Below, piece after piece: positions 35,517-44,659 of a stretch of 64,000 nucleotides of DNA. The DNA is from CAZGOM01 sp964542875. GTDB taxonomy: Bacteria > Planctomycetota > Phycisphaerae > Phycisphaerales > Phycisphaeraceae. Each line of letters opens with the position of its first letter. Position 1 is the stretch's first letter. Under the pieces are notes generated by a model, which worked only from the letters and a program-made list of their open reading frames with translations, ran no database searches and was not told where the DNA came from. The position numbers and the translations under genes were made by a program. The stretch is from the NCBI GenBank assembly GCA_964542875.1, contig CAZIWA010000014.1:1-64000 (forward strand), in the 5' to 3' direction.

Positions 35517-36335
35517 TCAGAACATCTCTAAAAACGTCTTGGCCTTGGCCGTCTGCCCAGGCTCCGCGCCTGAGAAGTTAGCCCGCTTGAAAGGCTCGCC
35601 ATACGCCGTGCCGATGGCCTTGCCCCAATGCTCGGAATGCTTCTGCACCATGCCCTTGCGCAGCGTGCTCCACTGGGAGAAGTGCGCCGCGCACAGCTTC
35701 ACCTTCATCGGGTATTCGTTTGAAATATCCTCGATGTGGTCGTAGTCCGGGGCAATCAGCCCTTCCATCGCGCTGGACCCCGGCGTCCAGAAATAAAGCG
35801 GCACCTTCTTTAAGCTCTCCGACTGCTTCATCGCCTGCCACACCAGGCACGCCGTGGCGTGGTGTTCCTGGTCCAGGTCGATCATCGTCTGCGTCAGCAC
35901 CAGTGTCGGGTTCAGCCCTTCCAGCACCCCGCGCACGTGGTTGATCGCCTCGGGGTATCGGAACGCAATAATCAGAGGCGGCGCCTTGCCGACGCACGCC
36001 GGATGCGGCTCGGCATGCTGAAAATCAATGCTCGTCGTCTTCTTGCCGTTCCAATAATGCCGCTGGGAATATCCCAGGAAGATCAGTTCCGCACCGATCA
36101 GCTTGCACGCCGCCACCTGCTCGCTCTCGCGCAGGGCCTGCATCACGTCAGGCGGCACCGGTCCGGTCTTGCTTTCGTCCCCGTCAGGTGGAATCACCGT
36201 GGCATTGATGTTGTTGGTCACCATCACCACCACCACCCGTCCGCCTTTGTTGACCCACTTGGTCATCAGGCCGCCGGCGTTTAGTTCCGCATCATCGGCG
36301 TGGGCCGCCACAAGTACCAGAGTCGGTTTGGACAT
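35517..36335 (-). CDS. PIG-L / LmbE family deacetylase
   Basis: 272 residues. Metal motif in 'VAAHADDAELNAGGLM' (the family's AHPDD appears here as AHADD), then 'RVVVVMVTNN', and the C-terminal His-containing 'DQEHHATACLVW'. These enzymes remove N-acetyl groups from sugars or aminosugar conjugates. AGAGGA lies 9 bases before the ATG at 36335. It lies between the AraR-like regulator and the acyl-CoA ligase on the same strand, fitting glycan metabolism. Confidence 0.88.
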   Translation of the reverse strand: MSKPTLVLVAAHADDAELNAGGLMTKWVNKGGRVVVVMVTNNINATVIPPDGDESKTGPVPPDVMQALRESEQVAACKLIGAELIFLGYSQRHYWNGKKTTSIDFQHAEPHPACVGKAPPLIIAFRYPEAINHVRGVLEGLNPTLVLTQTMIDLDQEHHATACLVWQAMKQSESLKKVPLYFWTPGSSAMEGLIAPDYDHIEDISNEYPMKVKLCAAHFSQWSTLRKGMVQKHSEHWGKAIGTAYGEPFKRANFSGAEPGQTAKAKTFLEMF

Positions 36336-36373
36336 CGTCGCAAATCCTCTTTCCGCCAAGGGTTGCCCCTGGG

Positions 36374-36401
36374 CTATTCCCCGGCTTTAAACCCGGGGGC
36401 T
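36374..36401. repeat. CCGGG...TTTAAA...CCGGG hairpin repeat after the AraR-like gene
   Basis: CCCCGG-CTTTAAA-CCCGGGG hairpin directly after the stop of the regulator (36405, minus strand). Similar elements are at 18917-18953 and 58178-58204. Confidence 0.5.
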
Positions 36402-36404
36402 GAA

Positions 36405-37499
36405 CTATTTCTGCGGCCCCTCAGGGCTCGCAGTACTGTCACGCGCAATCAGCGTGCCGGTGATCTCCCGCCGCACTCGCCGCGTGGGCCGGATGCCCGC
36501 CAGCGTGTCCCGGCACCATGTGGCCACTTCCTGCGCCACTTCCGTATACGGATGTCGAACCACCGTCAGCGGCACCGGAGAGCTCTGTGAAAGCGCCGGA
36601 TGATCGCCATAGGTCGCCACGCTGATGTCTTCGGGCACGCGCAATCCGTGAGACATGAAGTGCCCCACCATCACGCTCGCCGCAGAGTCGTCCGAGCAGA
36701 TCACCGCGGTCGGCCGCGGGCTTAATTCCATAATCTGCCCGGCCAGCCGGTGCAGGTTCACTTCGTCTTTGCTCAGTTCCCCGATCACCCATGTCTTCAC
36801 CGTCGGGTCGTTCCAGCGTTTCACCGCCTGCTCCAGGCCCGCCACCTTCCGTGGGTACGCCGTGGCCAGGCAGATCTTCCGGTGCCCCAGGTCATACAGG
36901 TAGTCGGCCAGCTCGCGCGTGGCGCGTTCGCTGTCGCTGCAGATGTAGGAATCCTTGGCCACCCGGGTCTCGATCACCAGGAACGGCACCGGGCTGCGCC
37001 GAAGCTTGCCCAGCACCGGGTTTTGCTCAAAGTCTCCCTTGTGTTGCGGAAACACCAGCAGGCACCCCGCACCGGATTCAATCAACCGTTCCGCCGCCGC
37101 GGAGCTGTCCATTTCATCGGGGGTAATCATGTACAGCATCGGCAGGTCAAAGCGCGTCAACGCCTGTTGAATCAGTTCGATCTCATGCACAAAGATCGGC
37201 GCGGGCAAATTCCCGAACTTCAAGAAGCCCACCATCTGGCGTGCCGCAGGCGCCGCGCCGGCCGTCTCCGTCGGGGCATCCACCACAAACGCGCCAGACC
37301 CCGTCACTGTCCGGATCAATCCCCGCTGGCCAAGGTCCTGCAGCGCACGCTTGGCGGTGATGTCGGCAACGTTGAATTGCTCACAGATTTCACGGATGGA
37401 ATAGATCTTCTGGCCCGCCTTGAATCGGCCGGCCTGGATCTCCGCCGCGATCTTCCCGGAGATCTGTGCATACAACGGCAACACTTTAGTTCTGCTCAT
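36405..37499 (-). CDS. GntR/AraR-type transcriptional regulator with LacI-like sensor
   Basis: 364 residues. Winged GntR HTH (about 1-75): 'LYAQISGKIAAEIQAGRFKAGQKIYSIREICEQFNVADITAKRALQDLGQRGLIRTVTGSGAFV'. A LacI/PBP1-like ligand domain follows (about 85-350): 'FLKFGNLPAPIFVHEI', 'AVICSDDSAASVMVGHFM', 'ISVATYGDHP'. This is the architecture of AraR, a sugar-responsive repressor. AGGAG precedes the ATG. A palindrome (37524-37534) lies 25 bases upstream of its start and is a likely autoregulatory operator. It lies in the glycosidase run. Confidence 0.92.
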   Translation of the reverse strand: MSRTKVLPLYAQISGKIAAEIQAGRFKAGQKIYSIREICEQFNVADITAKRALQDLGQRGLIRTVTGSGAFVVDAPTETAGAAPAARQMVGFLKFGNLPAPIFVHEIELIQQALTRFDLPMLYMITPDEMDSSAAAERLIESGAGCLLVFPQHKGDFEQNPVLGKLRRSPVPFLVIETRVAKDSYICSDSERATRELADYLYDLGHRKICLATAYPRKVAGLEQAVKRWNDPTVKTWVIGELSKDEVNLHRLAGQIMELSPRPTAVICSDDSAASVMVGHFMSHGLRVPEDISVATYGDHPALSQSSPVPLTVVRHPYTEVAQEVATWCRDTLAGIRPTRRVRREITGTLIARDSTASPEGPQK

Positions 37500-37523
37500 G
37501 GTTTTCTCCTCAGGCGTTACTGA

Positions 37524-37534
37524 TACGTAACGTA
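37524..37534 (-). promoter_or_regulatory. candidate operator of the AraR-like regulator
   Basis: TACGTAACGTA, a 5-bp inverted repeat around one base, 25 bases upstream of the regulator start. It shares the TACGTA character of AraR operators. Confidence 0.4.
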
Positions 37535-37618
37535 CCTGAGATTCGCTCTAAATGCCTCACCCAAATCGCTTTTAATGCAGGATTTAAAGCAAGGCCGGCC
37601 CCCGGGCTTTGACAACCC

Positions 37619-40600
37619 TCATTCAAAAAGCAGGATCTCTCCTTCTTGAAGCAGGGGCAGCGTCACCACGATGTCCTTTCCATCGGCCTTAAACGGCACT
37701 TCCTTGTCCGTCGCAGCCGAATACACGCGCTTAATACCCGACAGATCCTTCACACGAACCGGTACGTCATGCGCTTCGGCGATCTCCTTGGTGCCCCGTG
37801 TGCCCTTGTTGGACTTCACCAGCCCGCCAAACTCATACGCCCAGTTCATCAGGATCAGCGCCTTGGCGTTGCCCTGCCCTTCCAGCAGCACCGTTTCCAC
37901 GTTGGCCAGCGGCACGTCCGTCCGGGGGGTCACTTTTTCCAGCGCAGGCTTGGAGATAAACCCAAGCGCTTCCGCCTTGTACGCCTTCACCATGTCCAAT
38001 TGGCCCGTCAGGTTGGGAGCCATGTAATCCAATCCGGGGAAGAACCCCAGCGTGATCACCTGGCCCTTGCCCAGCTTGCGCAGCGTTCCCGCGGGCTTCC
38101 CGTCGGAAAACGTCGCCACCACCTCGGTCCCAGGCGCGGGCACCAGCACTTCACGGCCAAGCTCCGGCTGAATCACCGCGCCGGCGAAAATCCCCGTGCC
38201 CGTCACCGGACCGGTCACCGTCGGTTTGGTCACCATCGAGGTTTCGCTCATGAAGTTGGAATACCCCGTCGCGCCGTACACACCCACCCTGCGCCAGATT
38301 TCCGGCGCATTACGTGAGCTTAGGCCCAGCAGGTCCAGCAGGTCTTTGCGAGGCGTATTCACCTCATCGGCCACCAGGCCGTAGCCCGCCGTGTAAAGCG
38401 TGCCGCCTTGTTCCACAAACGCCTTGAGCTTGGGAATCGACTTGGCCGTGATGTTGGGCCCCATCACATAAAGCACCTTGTAGGCTGAAAGATCGTTCTT
38501 CTCCAGCATCACTTCATCAAGCGGGTCGATCATCACCTTCGCATGCCGAAGACCGGTGTACATCCACTTGCAGTTTTCCCATGCCGGCGCCCACGCATCG
38601 CCCGCGCCCTGACGCCGCCAGAACTCCGATGACCTCGGCTGCACAAGGCCCACCTGAATTTTTTCTGCAATCGGCCGTTTATAGATATGCGGCTCCACCC
38701 GGGCGATCATCGCCGCGGCACGGCTGCACGTGGAAAGCAGGTCCAGGCTCCCGGAGAACCCGTCGCCCTTCCAGTAGTCAGGCCCATATGTGTAAAGGAA
38801 GATCATCTGCGCGCCGCGGGAGCATGACGCCAGGATGCGCTGGATCGGCGCCCCGCGATGCGGCTTCACATAGATGCCCAGCTTCGTCCCCTGCTCCTTG
38901 CCCATCACCCGGCCCACGTCCAGCAGGTAGCCGTCCCAGTTCCACACCCGGACATCCCGGTTGCTGGTCTCGTGGACAAATCCGTTGTCGGCGTAACGGT
39001 AGAAGTCGAAAAAATCCAGGCTGGCGCCGCCCATCAGGAAGGTATTGCCGCGCAGCGCATAGCTGTAGAGATAGGGCTGCTTGGCCTCTGGGGTCCCCGG
39101 TGCCGCCTTGTCTTTTTTCTCGTTCTCCGCCGCCATCGCGTTACGCAGCCGGGTGAACATCTGCGCACTGGCGAAGTTGGTGAACAATGACTGGTAATAC
39201 ACGACCCGGGCTTTTTGCTTATTGGTCTTCCAGCCCAGGTTTTCTTCGTCCCTGGTGTCCAGCGGCTTAACCTGATCCCACTCGCTCTGGCCCACATCTT
39301 CGGGCTCTACACCCTGGAGTTTGAGGTAATTGCGGAACTCATCCTGGCAGCGCGTGCAGGTGGCCAGGTGCGACCCCTTTTCCGCGGTTCGGCCGTACAC
39401 CTGGCCGATTTCGTCCACCGTCAGCGCCCATACTTCCTGCACCGGGCTCTGCTTGTTTCGGTCCACTGCCTGCTGGGCCGCCTCTTGCTTGATCTGCACG
39501 ATGCCTTCTTTAAATGGGCACCCCGCATCGCCTTCGTTGTAGCTGGCCTCAGAATCGAACGATCCCGAGACATAGCCGCCCCCCCCGCCGATGCGTCCGC
39601 GTTTGAACTCCGCCCCGATTCCCTTATTTTCCCGGATCCACTCATACAGGAACGACGGCCCGGAGCGCAGCCCGTTGATCCCGATCTGCCGGACCGTGCG
39701 CAGTTCCAATTCGCTGATCGCAGGGTTGGTGTGCCGGATCTTGTACCCCGAGCCCTGGCCGTAGCCGCCCAGGTCGGTCACGAAAAAGAACAGCGTCGGC
39801 TTGGGCCCTTTGGCCCAGGGCAGGTTCTCAAGGAAGTTCGTCCGGTTCTGCACGTATTCCTTGAGGCCAATCACGCCCGCGAGGAACTTGGGGTCTTCCG
39901 GCGTCACACCCGCTGTCAGCGTGGTGATCCGAAGGGAAAGCTCCACCGTCGCGCCCGTGACGCCGGATTCCCGGATCGTCTTAAGCGTCTTACCCTGCCA
40001 TGAGATTTCAAATTCAAAGTCCGCCGACACCGGCCCCAGGCTCCCGGTCCCGTCCAGGACATTGCGTCCTTTGCCGGGCTTGTGCGCCGTCACCGTCAGC
40101 ATGCGCATCCCATACTTCTTCCCGAACGTGTCCAGCGGCAGCCACTGCGACCACTGCCCCACGGCCAGCTTGTCCCCCAGGTCATCGGGGTCTTCAAAGC
40201 CGGTCTGTGCTTCCTTCACCGCCGGCTCATCCAGCGTCGGCAGCTTGCTGGGCTGCGGCTTGGCGTAAAACACGCCGCCGACAGGGTCGCCCCCAAGGCC
40301 TTCCCCACCGTAGCGCCACTTGATCACCAGCGGCCCGGGAAACGCGCTCTTGGCCACCCTCGCCCGGATCTTCACGTCATCCGGCATGGCATACGTGCGA
40401 TCCAGCACCTCAGGCTCGGTTTCCTCTTCCACGTCCACTTCTTCGCGCGGCGCCCCGGGTTCCTTGGGCGCAGCCTCTTTGGCCTCTGCCTTGGGCGCCG
40501 TCGCCTCAGCCTTGACGGGCGCCTTCGCAGGTGCCTTTGCGGCCTTCTTGGCCCCCTGCGCCATCGCCCCCGGCGTTCCCGTTGCCACAGCCAACACCAA

Positions 40601-40633
40601 AACCGCCAAACCAATCAATCCATGAATCTTCAT
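37619..40633 (-). CDS. large secreted glycoside-hydrolase-like protein
   Basis: 1004 residues. Signal peptide (LIGLAVLVLAVATGTPGAMAQ), an Ala/Lys/Pro/Glu-rich linker (about 25-80), a beta-rich region (about 85-300), a TIM-barrel-like region (about 310-700; 'EVWALTVDEIGQVYG', 'DFFDFYRYADNGFVHE'), then a Rossmann-like domain ('VLYVMGPNITAKSIPKLKAFVEQGGTLYTAGYG') as in GH42 enzymes, and a beta tail. The Glu in 'VDEIG' is a possible catalytic residue but not proven. Between the pseudopilin and the AraR-like regulator. Call rests on layout, not on a database match. Confidence 0.65.
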   Translation of the reverse strand: MKIHGLIGLAVLVLAVATGTPGAMAQGAKKAAKAPAKAPVKAEATAPKAEAKEAAPKEPGAPREEVDVEEETEPEVLDRTYAMPDDVKIRARVAKSAFPGPLVIKWRYGGEGLGGDPVGGVFYAKPQPSKLPTLDEPAVKEAQTGFEDPDDLGDKLAVGQWSQWLPLDTFGKKYGMRMLTVTAHKPGKGRNVLDGTGSLGPVSADFEFEISWQGKTLKTIRESGVTGATVELSLRITTLTAGVTPEDPKFLAGVIGLKEYVQNRTNFLENLPWAKGPKPTLFFFVTDLGGYGQGSGYKIRHTNPAISELELRTVRQIGINGLRSGPSFLYEWIRENKGIGAEFKRGRIGGGGGYVSGSFDSEASYNEGDAGCPFKEGIVQIKQEAAQQAVDRNKQSPVQEVWALTVDEIGQVYGRTAEKGSHLATCTRCQDEFRNYLKLQGVEPEDVGQSEWDQVKPLDTRDEENLGWKTNKQKARVVYYQSLFTNFASAQMFTRLRNAMAAENEKKDKAAPGTPEAKQPYLYSYALRGNTFLMGGASLDFFDFYRYADNGFVHETSNRDVRVWNWDGYLLDVGRVMGKEQGTKLGIYVKPHRGAPIQRILASCSRGAQMIFLYTYGPDYWKGDGFSGSLDLLSTCSRAAAMIARVEPHIYKRPIAEKIQVGLVQPRSSEFWRRQGAGDAWAPAWENCKWMYTGLRHAKVMIDPLDEVMLEKNDLSAYKVLYVMGPNITAKSIPKLKAFVEQGGTLYTAGYGLVADEVNTPRKDLLDLLGLSSRNAPEIWRRVGVYGATGYSNFMSETSMVTKPTVTGPVTGTGIFAGAVIQPELGREVLVPAPGTEVVATFSDGKPAGTLRKLGKGQVITLGFFPGLDYMAPNLTGQLDMVKAYKAEALGFISKPALEKVTPRTDVPLANVETVLLEGQGNAKALILMNWAYEFGGLVKSNKGTRGTKEIAEAHDVPVRVKDLSGIKRVYSAATDKEVPFKADGKDIVVTLPLLQEGEILLFE

Positions 40634-40653
40634 ATCTCAAAACCTTTGCCTGC

Positions 40654-41505
40654 TTATTTCTTCCAGCAATATCCCTGGCCCTGCCACCCCGTCGCATTGT
40701 CGGCCCGCCATTGGCGCCATTCGCCATGCCCGTCAGCCATCACGTGATTCGCCCCTTGCGGCACATCACTGCTTGAGCTGGACCGGTGCCCATTTCTTCC
40801 CACCTGGAGAAAGCTCGTATTGGCCGAATACAAAAGCCCTGATCCACCCACGTTGTCCACGTAGAGGATGCGCTCCGACACGTTCTTGTACCGCTCGAGC
40901 CGCACCACGGGAGTCGGGTCGTTGGAGTTGTCTCCATCCCCGTCGGGGTTGGCCGTTCCCCTCCCGATGCGCCCGGTGTTGAGGCTGTTGGGCGTGCCTG
41001 GCCCGCCGAAGTAGCTGTACCCCACCTGCGCCACGTTGTTGGAGATGGATTCCGTGCCGGTGGTGTAGTTCTCATTGTATTTTTCAGGGCGCTCTTCAAC
41101 CGTCGCCGCGATCACTCCCGGGCACCACCACAGCCGCCAGTGCGCGTTGTAGTTCAGGAACAGATACCTGCGCATGAACGCACACGTGTACATGCGCCCA
41201 AAGTCATCAGTGACATTGTTGTCGATATAGATGCTGGAGATCGTCTTGTTGCTCCCGCCTGTAATGGGATCAGGCGTGTATTGTTTGAAATCAATGGTGT
41301 ACTGCACCGTCCCCAGCGCCAGTTGACGCAGATTCGCCGCACACACCACGCGCCTTCCCTGCTCCCTCGCCGAGGTCAACGCCGGCACCAGCATCGCCAT
41401 CAGCACGCCGATGATGGCGATCACCACCAGCAGTTCAACAAGCGTAAAGCCTCTGGGCCTACGCCCGGCGCCGGTGCAGCCACCCGCTTTTTGAGTGCTT
41501 GTCAT
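40654..41505 (-). CDS. prepilin-type pseudopilin with DGH motif
   Basis: 283 residues. Leader ends 'RPRG', then 'FTLVELLVVIAIIGVLMAMLVP' with Gly at -1, 'CAANLRQLALGTVQYT', and 'MADGHGEWRQW' near the C-terminus. Typical of the DUF1559-like group. It is 27 bases after the alpha-galactosidase stop and 20 before the secreted hydrolase start, so it is almost certainly in the same transcript. A surface pseudopilin inside a glycan operon could help bind or process substrate, which is inference. Confidence 0.88.
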   Translation of the reverse strand: MTSTQKAGGCTGAGRRPRGFTLVELLVVIAIIGVLMAMLVPALTSAREQGRRVVCAANLRQLALGTVQYTIDFKQYTPDPITGGSNKTISSIYIDNNVTDDFGRMYTCAFMRRYLFLNYNAHWRLWWCPGVIAATVEERPEKYNENYTTGTESISNNVAQVGYSYFGGPGTPNSLNTGRIGRGTANPDGDGDNSNDPTPVVRLERYKNVSERILYVDNVGGSGLLYSANTSFLQVGRNGHRSSSSSDVPQGANHVMADGHGEWRQWRADNATGWQGQGYCWKK

Positions 41506-41532
41506 GGAAGCCTTTCGTGGTTGATCTCTGCT

Positions 41533-43395
41533 TTACACGCTCGTCAGTTCAGCCCGACCGCCTGAAGGAATGTTGATCTCCCGCGAACCCGCGGCCAGCA
41601 CCCCTTCGTGAACGCTCTTGCCGTCACGGTTCCACACCTGGATGCGCTTATTGCCCACCGTCGGGGTCTCCAGCAGCAGCGTCTCCAGGCCTGTTCCGTT
41701 GAGCACATGCAGCCGCTTGCCCGTCGGCAGCGCGATCACGCGCGCCTGCCGCAGCGCAGCCACCCATTTGCTTCCTTCCACGCCGCCCGCCCACACATCC
41801 TGGTCCAGCGTCAGGGGGCGCCGCGGCGCCATGAACATCTCAACGTGATCGTTATAGAAGTGCAGCCAGTGGCCGATCGGCGCAAGCTGCTCATCCGTGA
41901 ACCGTTCCAGGTCCATGCTGTACGTAGGCACGCCCAGAGCCACGGACTTAAGCGCCAGCAGCGCCATGTGCCGCGGCTCGCTGTGTACGCTGGTCACCAC
42001 CGGGTCCACGTGCACGCAACGGGCAAACGCCTGGGTGTATGAGCAGCGCAGGTTATTGGAGTCCATGTCGTACGCCGTATCCCCGGCGCGCACCATCGTG
42101 CCGTGCCGCGCCAGCCGGACATTGCCGTAATCCTGCTTGAGCTCCATGATCGCATCGGCCCGGGCCTCCAGCGCGCCTTCCCACACCGCGGCCATCACCG
42201 CGTCCACCCCGCGAACCGGATCGCTGATGTCATGCGTGTGCTCAGTGGAATCGCACATCTGGTCGCTCAGGCAGTTGTACAAGTCCACTTTCAGGCCGTC
42301 GGCGCCGTACTGCTTAAACAGCCGGTACGTCTCCGCCCGGGCGTAGTCGCGCACATCCTTGTTGCAGGGGCAAAGCTGGTGCATGCCGTTGACGCTCAAA
42401 AAGTCCGTCCCGCCCTTGCGCTGAAACAGCCGCTTGAGCTTCGGCGCAACCTTCGCCTCCGGCGCCACGCAAAGCGGTGCGTGCCACAACAGGAACTTGA
42501 GCCCCATTGCCTGCACACGCTTCACTAACCCAGGCAGGTCCGGCAGTTTCACCGGGTCCGGATAGTAATCGCCGTGATTGATCGTCCGCTGGTGAGGTGC
42601 GCCGTAATCATCATCCAAGCCCGGGCCAAACCAGCCGTCATCCAGAATGATCGTCCCGATGCCCAGCTTCTTGGCCACGCGTGCATTGGCCAGCACGCGC
42701 TCTTCGGTCATCTCTGCGCTGGGGAACGCCGTCCACGTGCACCACACCGGCCGCCACGCGTCCGGATGGTGAGGCTGCGAAATCCCCTCTGTCTTTTCGA
42801 TCGTCCCGGTGTACTCCCGCAATGCTTCAAACCACGATGTCTGCTGCCGGGTCATGTAGATCGGCACGCTGCTCACAGGCTTGCTCGGCGTCCATTCAAA
42901 CGCCAGGCCCAGGTGCTCATCGCCCCCCACCATGGCCTTGCGCTGGCTGATCACCGGCAGCACGCGCTTGATCTCCACCGCGCCATCGGCGTCCAGCAGG
43001 CCAAACGCGAACATGCACGGGCCGGATTCCGACATCAACGCGAAAAACGGGTGCCCTGCGTTGGGCGCGGTAATCCGAAAAAGCCCCGCCCGGATGTCCA
43101 AGGCCTTCATGGAGTTCACGTAATGCCGTCCGCAGTCGGGAATCACCACCCGCGCATAGTTCAAAAGCGGCACGCACACCGTCAGCCTCAGCTTGCCGGT
43201 CGTCGGTTCCGCCAGCGTCACTTTCCCAAGCGCCGTGCCCGCTGCCATCAGTTCCCCAAACGGATTACGGGCCTCGGCCACCTGTTCCCACCCGCCCGAA
43301 GTCTCTTTTTCCAGCCGGATCACATAAGGGTGCTGTTTCCACACGGGCCCCGAAACGGACACCGTTGATTTAGGCTGGGTGCTTGTGCTCGTCAC
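41533..43395 (-). CDS. alpha-galactosidase-like protein (GH36)
   Basis: 620 residues. N-terminal beta-sandwich (about 1-215), then a barrel with 'GTIILDDGWFGPGLDDDYGAPH', 'LKFLLWHAPLCVAPEAKV' and 'ADGLKVDLYNCLSDQMC' (nucleophile-type Asp about 370), followed by 'RHGTMVRAGDTAYDMDSNNL' with a possible acid/base Asp. This matches GH36 alpha-galactosidase or raffinose-synthase-like enzymes. No signal peptide, so cytoplasmic. GTG start with GGGAG about 8 bases upstream. First gene of the minus-strand glycan run; two palindromes lie upstream. Confidence 0.85.
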   Translation of the reverse strand: MTSTSTQPKSTVSVSGPVWKQHPYVIRLEKETSGGWEQVAEARNPFGELMAAGTALGKVTLAEPTTGKLRLTVCVPLLNYARVVIPDCGRHYVNSMKALDIRAGLFRITAPNAGHPFFALMSESGPCMFAFGLLDADGAVEIKRVLPVISQRKAMVGGDEHLGLAFEWTPSKPVSSVPIYMTRQQTSWFEALREYTGTIEKTEGISQPHHPDAWRPVWCTWTAFPSAEMTEERVLANARVAKKLGIGTIILDDGWFGPGLDDDYGAPHQRTINHGDYYPDPVKLPDLPGLVKRVQAMGLKFLLWHAPLCVAPEAKVAPKLKRLFQRKGGTDFLSVNGMHQLCPCNKDVRDYARAETYRLFKQYGADGLKVDLYNCLSDQMCDSTEHTHDISDPVRGVDAVMAAVWEGALEARADAIMELKQDYGNVRLARHGTMVRAGDTAYDMDSNNLRCSYTQAFARCVHVDPVVTSVHSEPRHMALLALKSVALGVPTYSMDLERFTDEQLAPIGHWLHFYNDHVEMFMAPRRPLTLDQDVWAGGVEGSKWVAALRQARVIALPTGKRLHVLNGTGLETLLLETPTVGNKRIQVWNRDGKSVHEGVLAAGSREINIPSGGRAELTSV

Positions 43396-43422
43396 GCATG
43401 GTCTCCCGACTTGTCGTCGCTG

Positions 43423-43449
43423 TTAACTGGTTAAAAAACAACCTAGGTT
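43423..43449 (-). promoter_or_regulatory. two palindromes upstream of the alpha-galactosidase (candidate operators)
   Basis: TTAACTGGTTAA (43423-43434) and the perfect palindrome AACCTAGGTT (43440-43449) lie 28-54 bases before the GTG start. They are spaced by about 5 bases and may be sites for the AraR-like or another regulator. Confidence 0.45.
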
Positions 43450-43551
43450 AACAATAACGCAAAATCTGGATTCGGCAAGCGCTTATTGGCCCAATCCAGG
43501 CCCTGCGGTACCATTCGATGGCATCCACCCACTCCGGAGGTTGTCAACAAC

Positions 43552-44622
43552 ATGTCTGATTCCACCCCCATCAATCCTTTCGCCCGCACCCAGGACACCC
43601 CAAACCCCGAGTCGCAAAGCCACATTCCCCCATCCCTCCCCCTTCAAGACACCTTCTCCGCCAATCCCAGCGCCGGCACAGGCATGGTTCCCATCGCCCT
43701 CGCCTGCCTCATCTTTGCCTACGTCCCCATCGCCTTCTACGTGGTCCTTCAGATCCCCGGCGAACAACTCGTCATCCTCAACGTCTTCACCACTGCCCCC
43801 TGCATCGGCGCCTGCTTCCTTCTCTTCATCGGCCTGGGCATGCGCAAAACGCCCAAAACCATCATCGTGAACTCCCAAGGCCTCACCATCCATTCCCGCG
43901 GCAACAAGACAGTCTCCCACACCTGGGATCAAGTCGCCTGGCTCAAGCGCGAAAGCGCGGACGTGGCCATCGGCCCGTTCCTGAATGTCTATAACACCGC
44001 CGGCAAGGTCATCCTCACCGTCCCCTTTGGCTTCCCCGATGCTGACGGCCTTGCCAAAGCCATCGAGCAATACCTGGCCCGGAAAGTCGACCCCACCGTC
44101 ACCCAGTCCGTCGTCACCAAAACCTCCAGGAAAAAGGCCTACTGGCAAATCCCCTCCGCCGCCTTCATGTATTTCCTCTGCGTCGGCTCCGCATGGCTCT
44201 CCTGGAACCTCCATACCACCCAAACCGAGTACGCCGCATTCGCCGTCCCCGGCGTCGCCACCATCTCCGAAACCTTCATCGCCCCCGATGGCCGCACCAC
44301 CCGCATCAGAATCAAAATGACAGGCGAAAACGGCAAAGTCGGCGAAGACAACATCGAAATCGACCCCCTCATCTGGAAAGCCATGAAAGTCGGCGACCCC
44401 TTCCCCGTCACCTACGTCCCTCAAAACCCCGATAACATCCAGCCCGTGTTCACCGGCATCAAACCCAAAGCCCCTGAAAGCCCTTGGTTTTTAGGCCTCG
44501 CCAGCGTCGTCTGGTTCGTCTTCGCACTCTTCCTCACCATTTCCGCAGTCCTCACCTACCAGGGCTACGACCTCGTCCTGGACTCCAAATCGCCCATGGG
44601 ATTCAAAAAAGTCCGCGTCTGA
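43552..44622 (+). CDS. DUF3592-like membrane protein, copy 1
   Basis: 356 residues with a Pro-rich start, about four transmembrane helices (near 50-70, 80-100, 205-230, 325-350), a PH-like beta segment ('TIIVNSQGLTIHSRGNKTVSHTWDQVAWL') and a DUF3592-like extracytoplasmic region ('TTRIRIKMTGENGKVGEDNIEIDP...VGDPFPVTYVPQNP'). The ATG at 43552 has GGAGG 11 bases upstream. It is a paralogue of the next gene, sharing layout and the 'VGD-FPV-YVP-NP' motif. Divergent from the alpha-galactosidase. Function unknown. Confidence 0.78.
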   Translation: MSDSTPINPFARTQDTPNPESQSHIPPSLPLQDTFSANPSAGTGMVPIALACLIFAYVPIAFYVVLQIPGEQLVILNVFTTAPCIGACFLLFIGLGMRKTPKTIIVNSQGLTIHSRGNKTVSHTWDQVAWLKRESADVAIGPFLNVYNTAGKVILTVPFGFPDADGLAKAIEQYLARKVDPTVTQSVVTKTSRKKAYWQIPSAAFMYFLCVGSAWLSWNLHTTQTEYAAFAVPGVATISETFIAPDGRTTRIRIKMTGENGKVGEDNIEIDPLIWKAMKVGDPFPVTYVPQNPDNIQPVFTGIKPKAPESPWFLGLASVVWFVFALFLTISAVLTYQGYDLVLDSKSPMGFKKVRV

Positions 44623-44659
44623 TACGACCATCCTTATCAGCCCTTTCCGGAGCCCTCTT

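Noticed and set aside
43483..44424. A 313-residue antisense frame over the first DUF3592-like gene
   Set aside because: Gly/Asp-rich shadow of the sense gene; no ribosome site.
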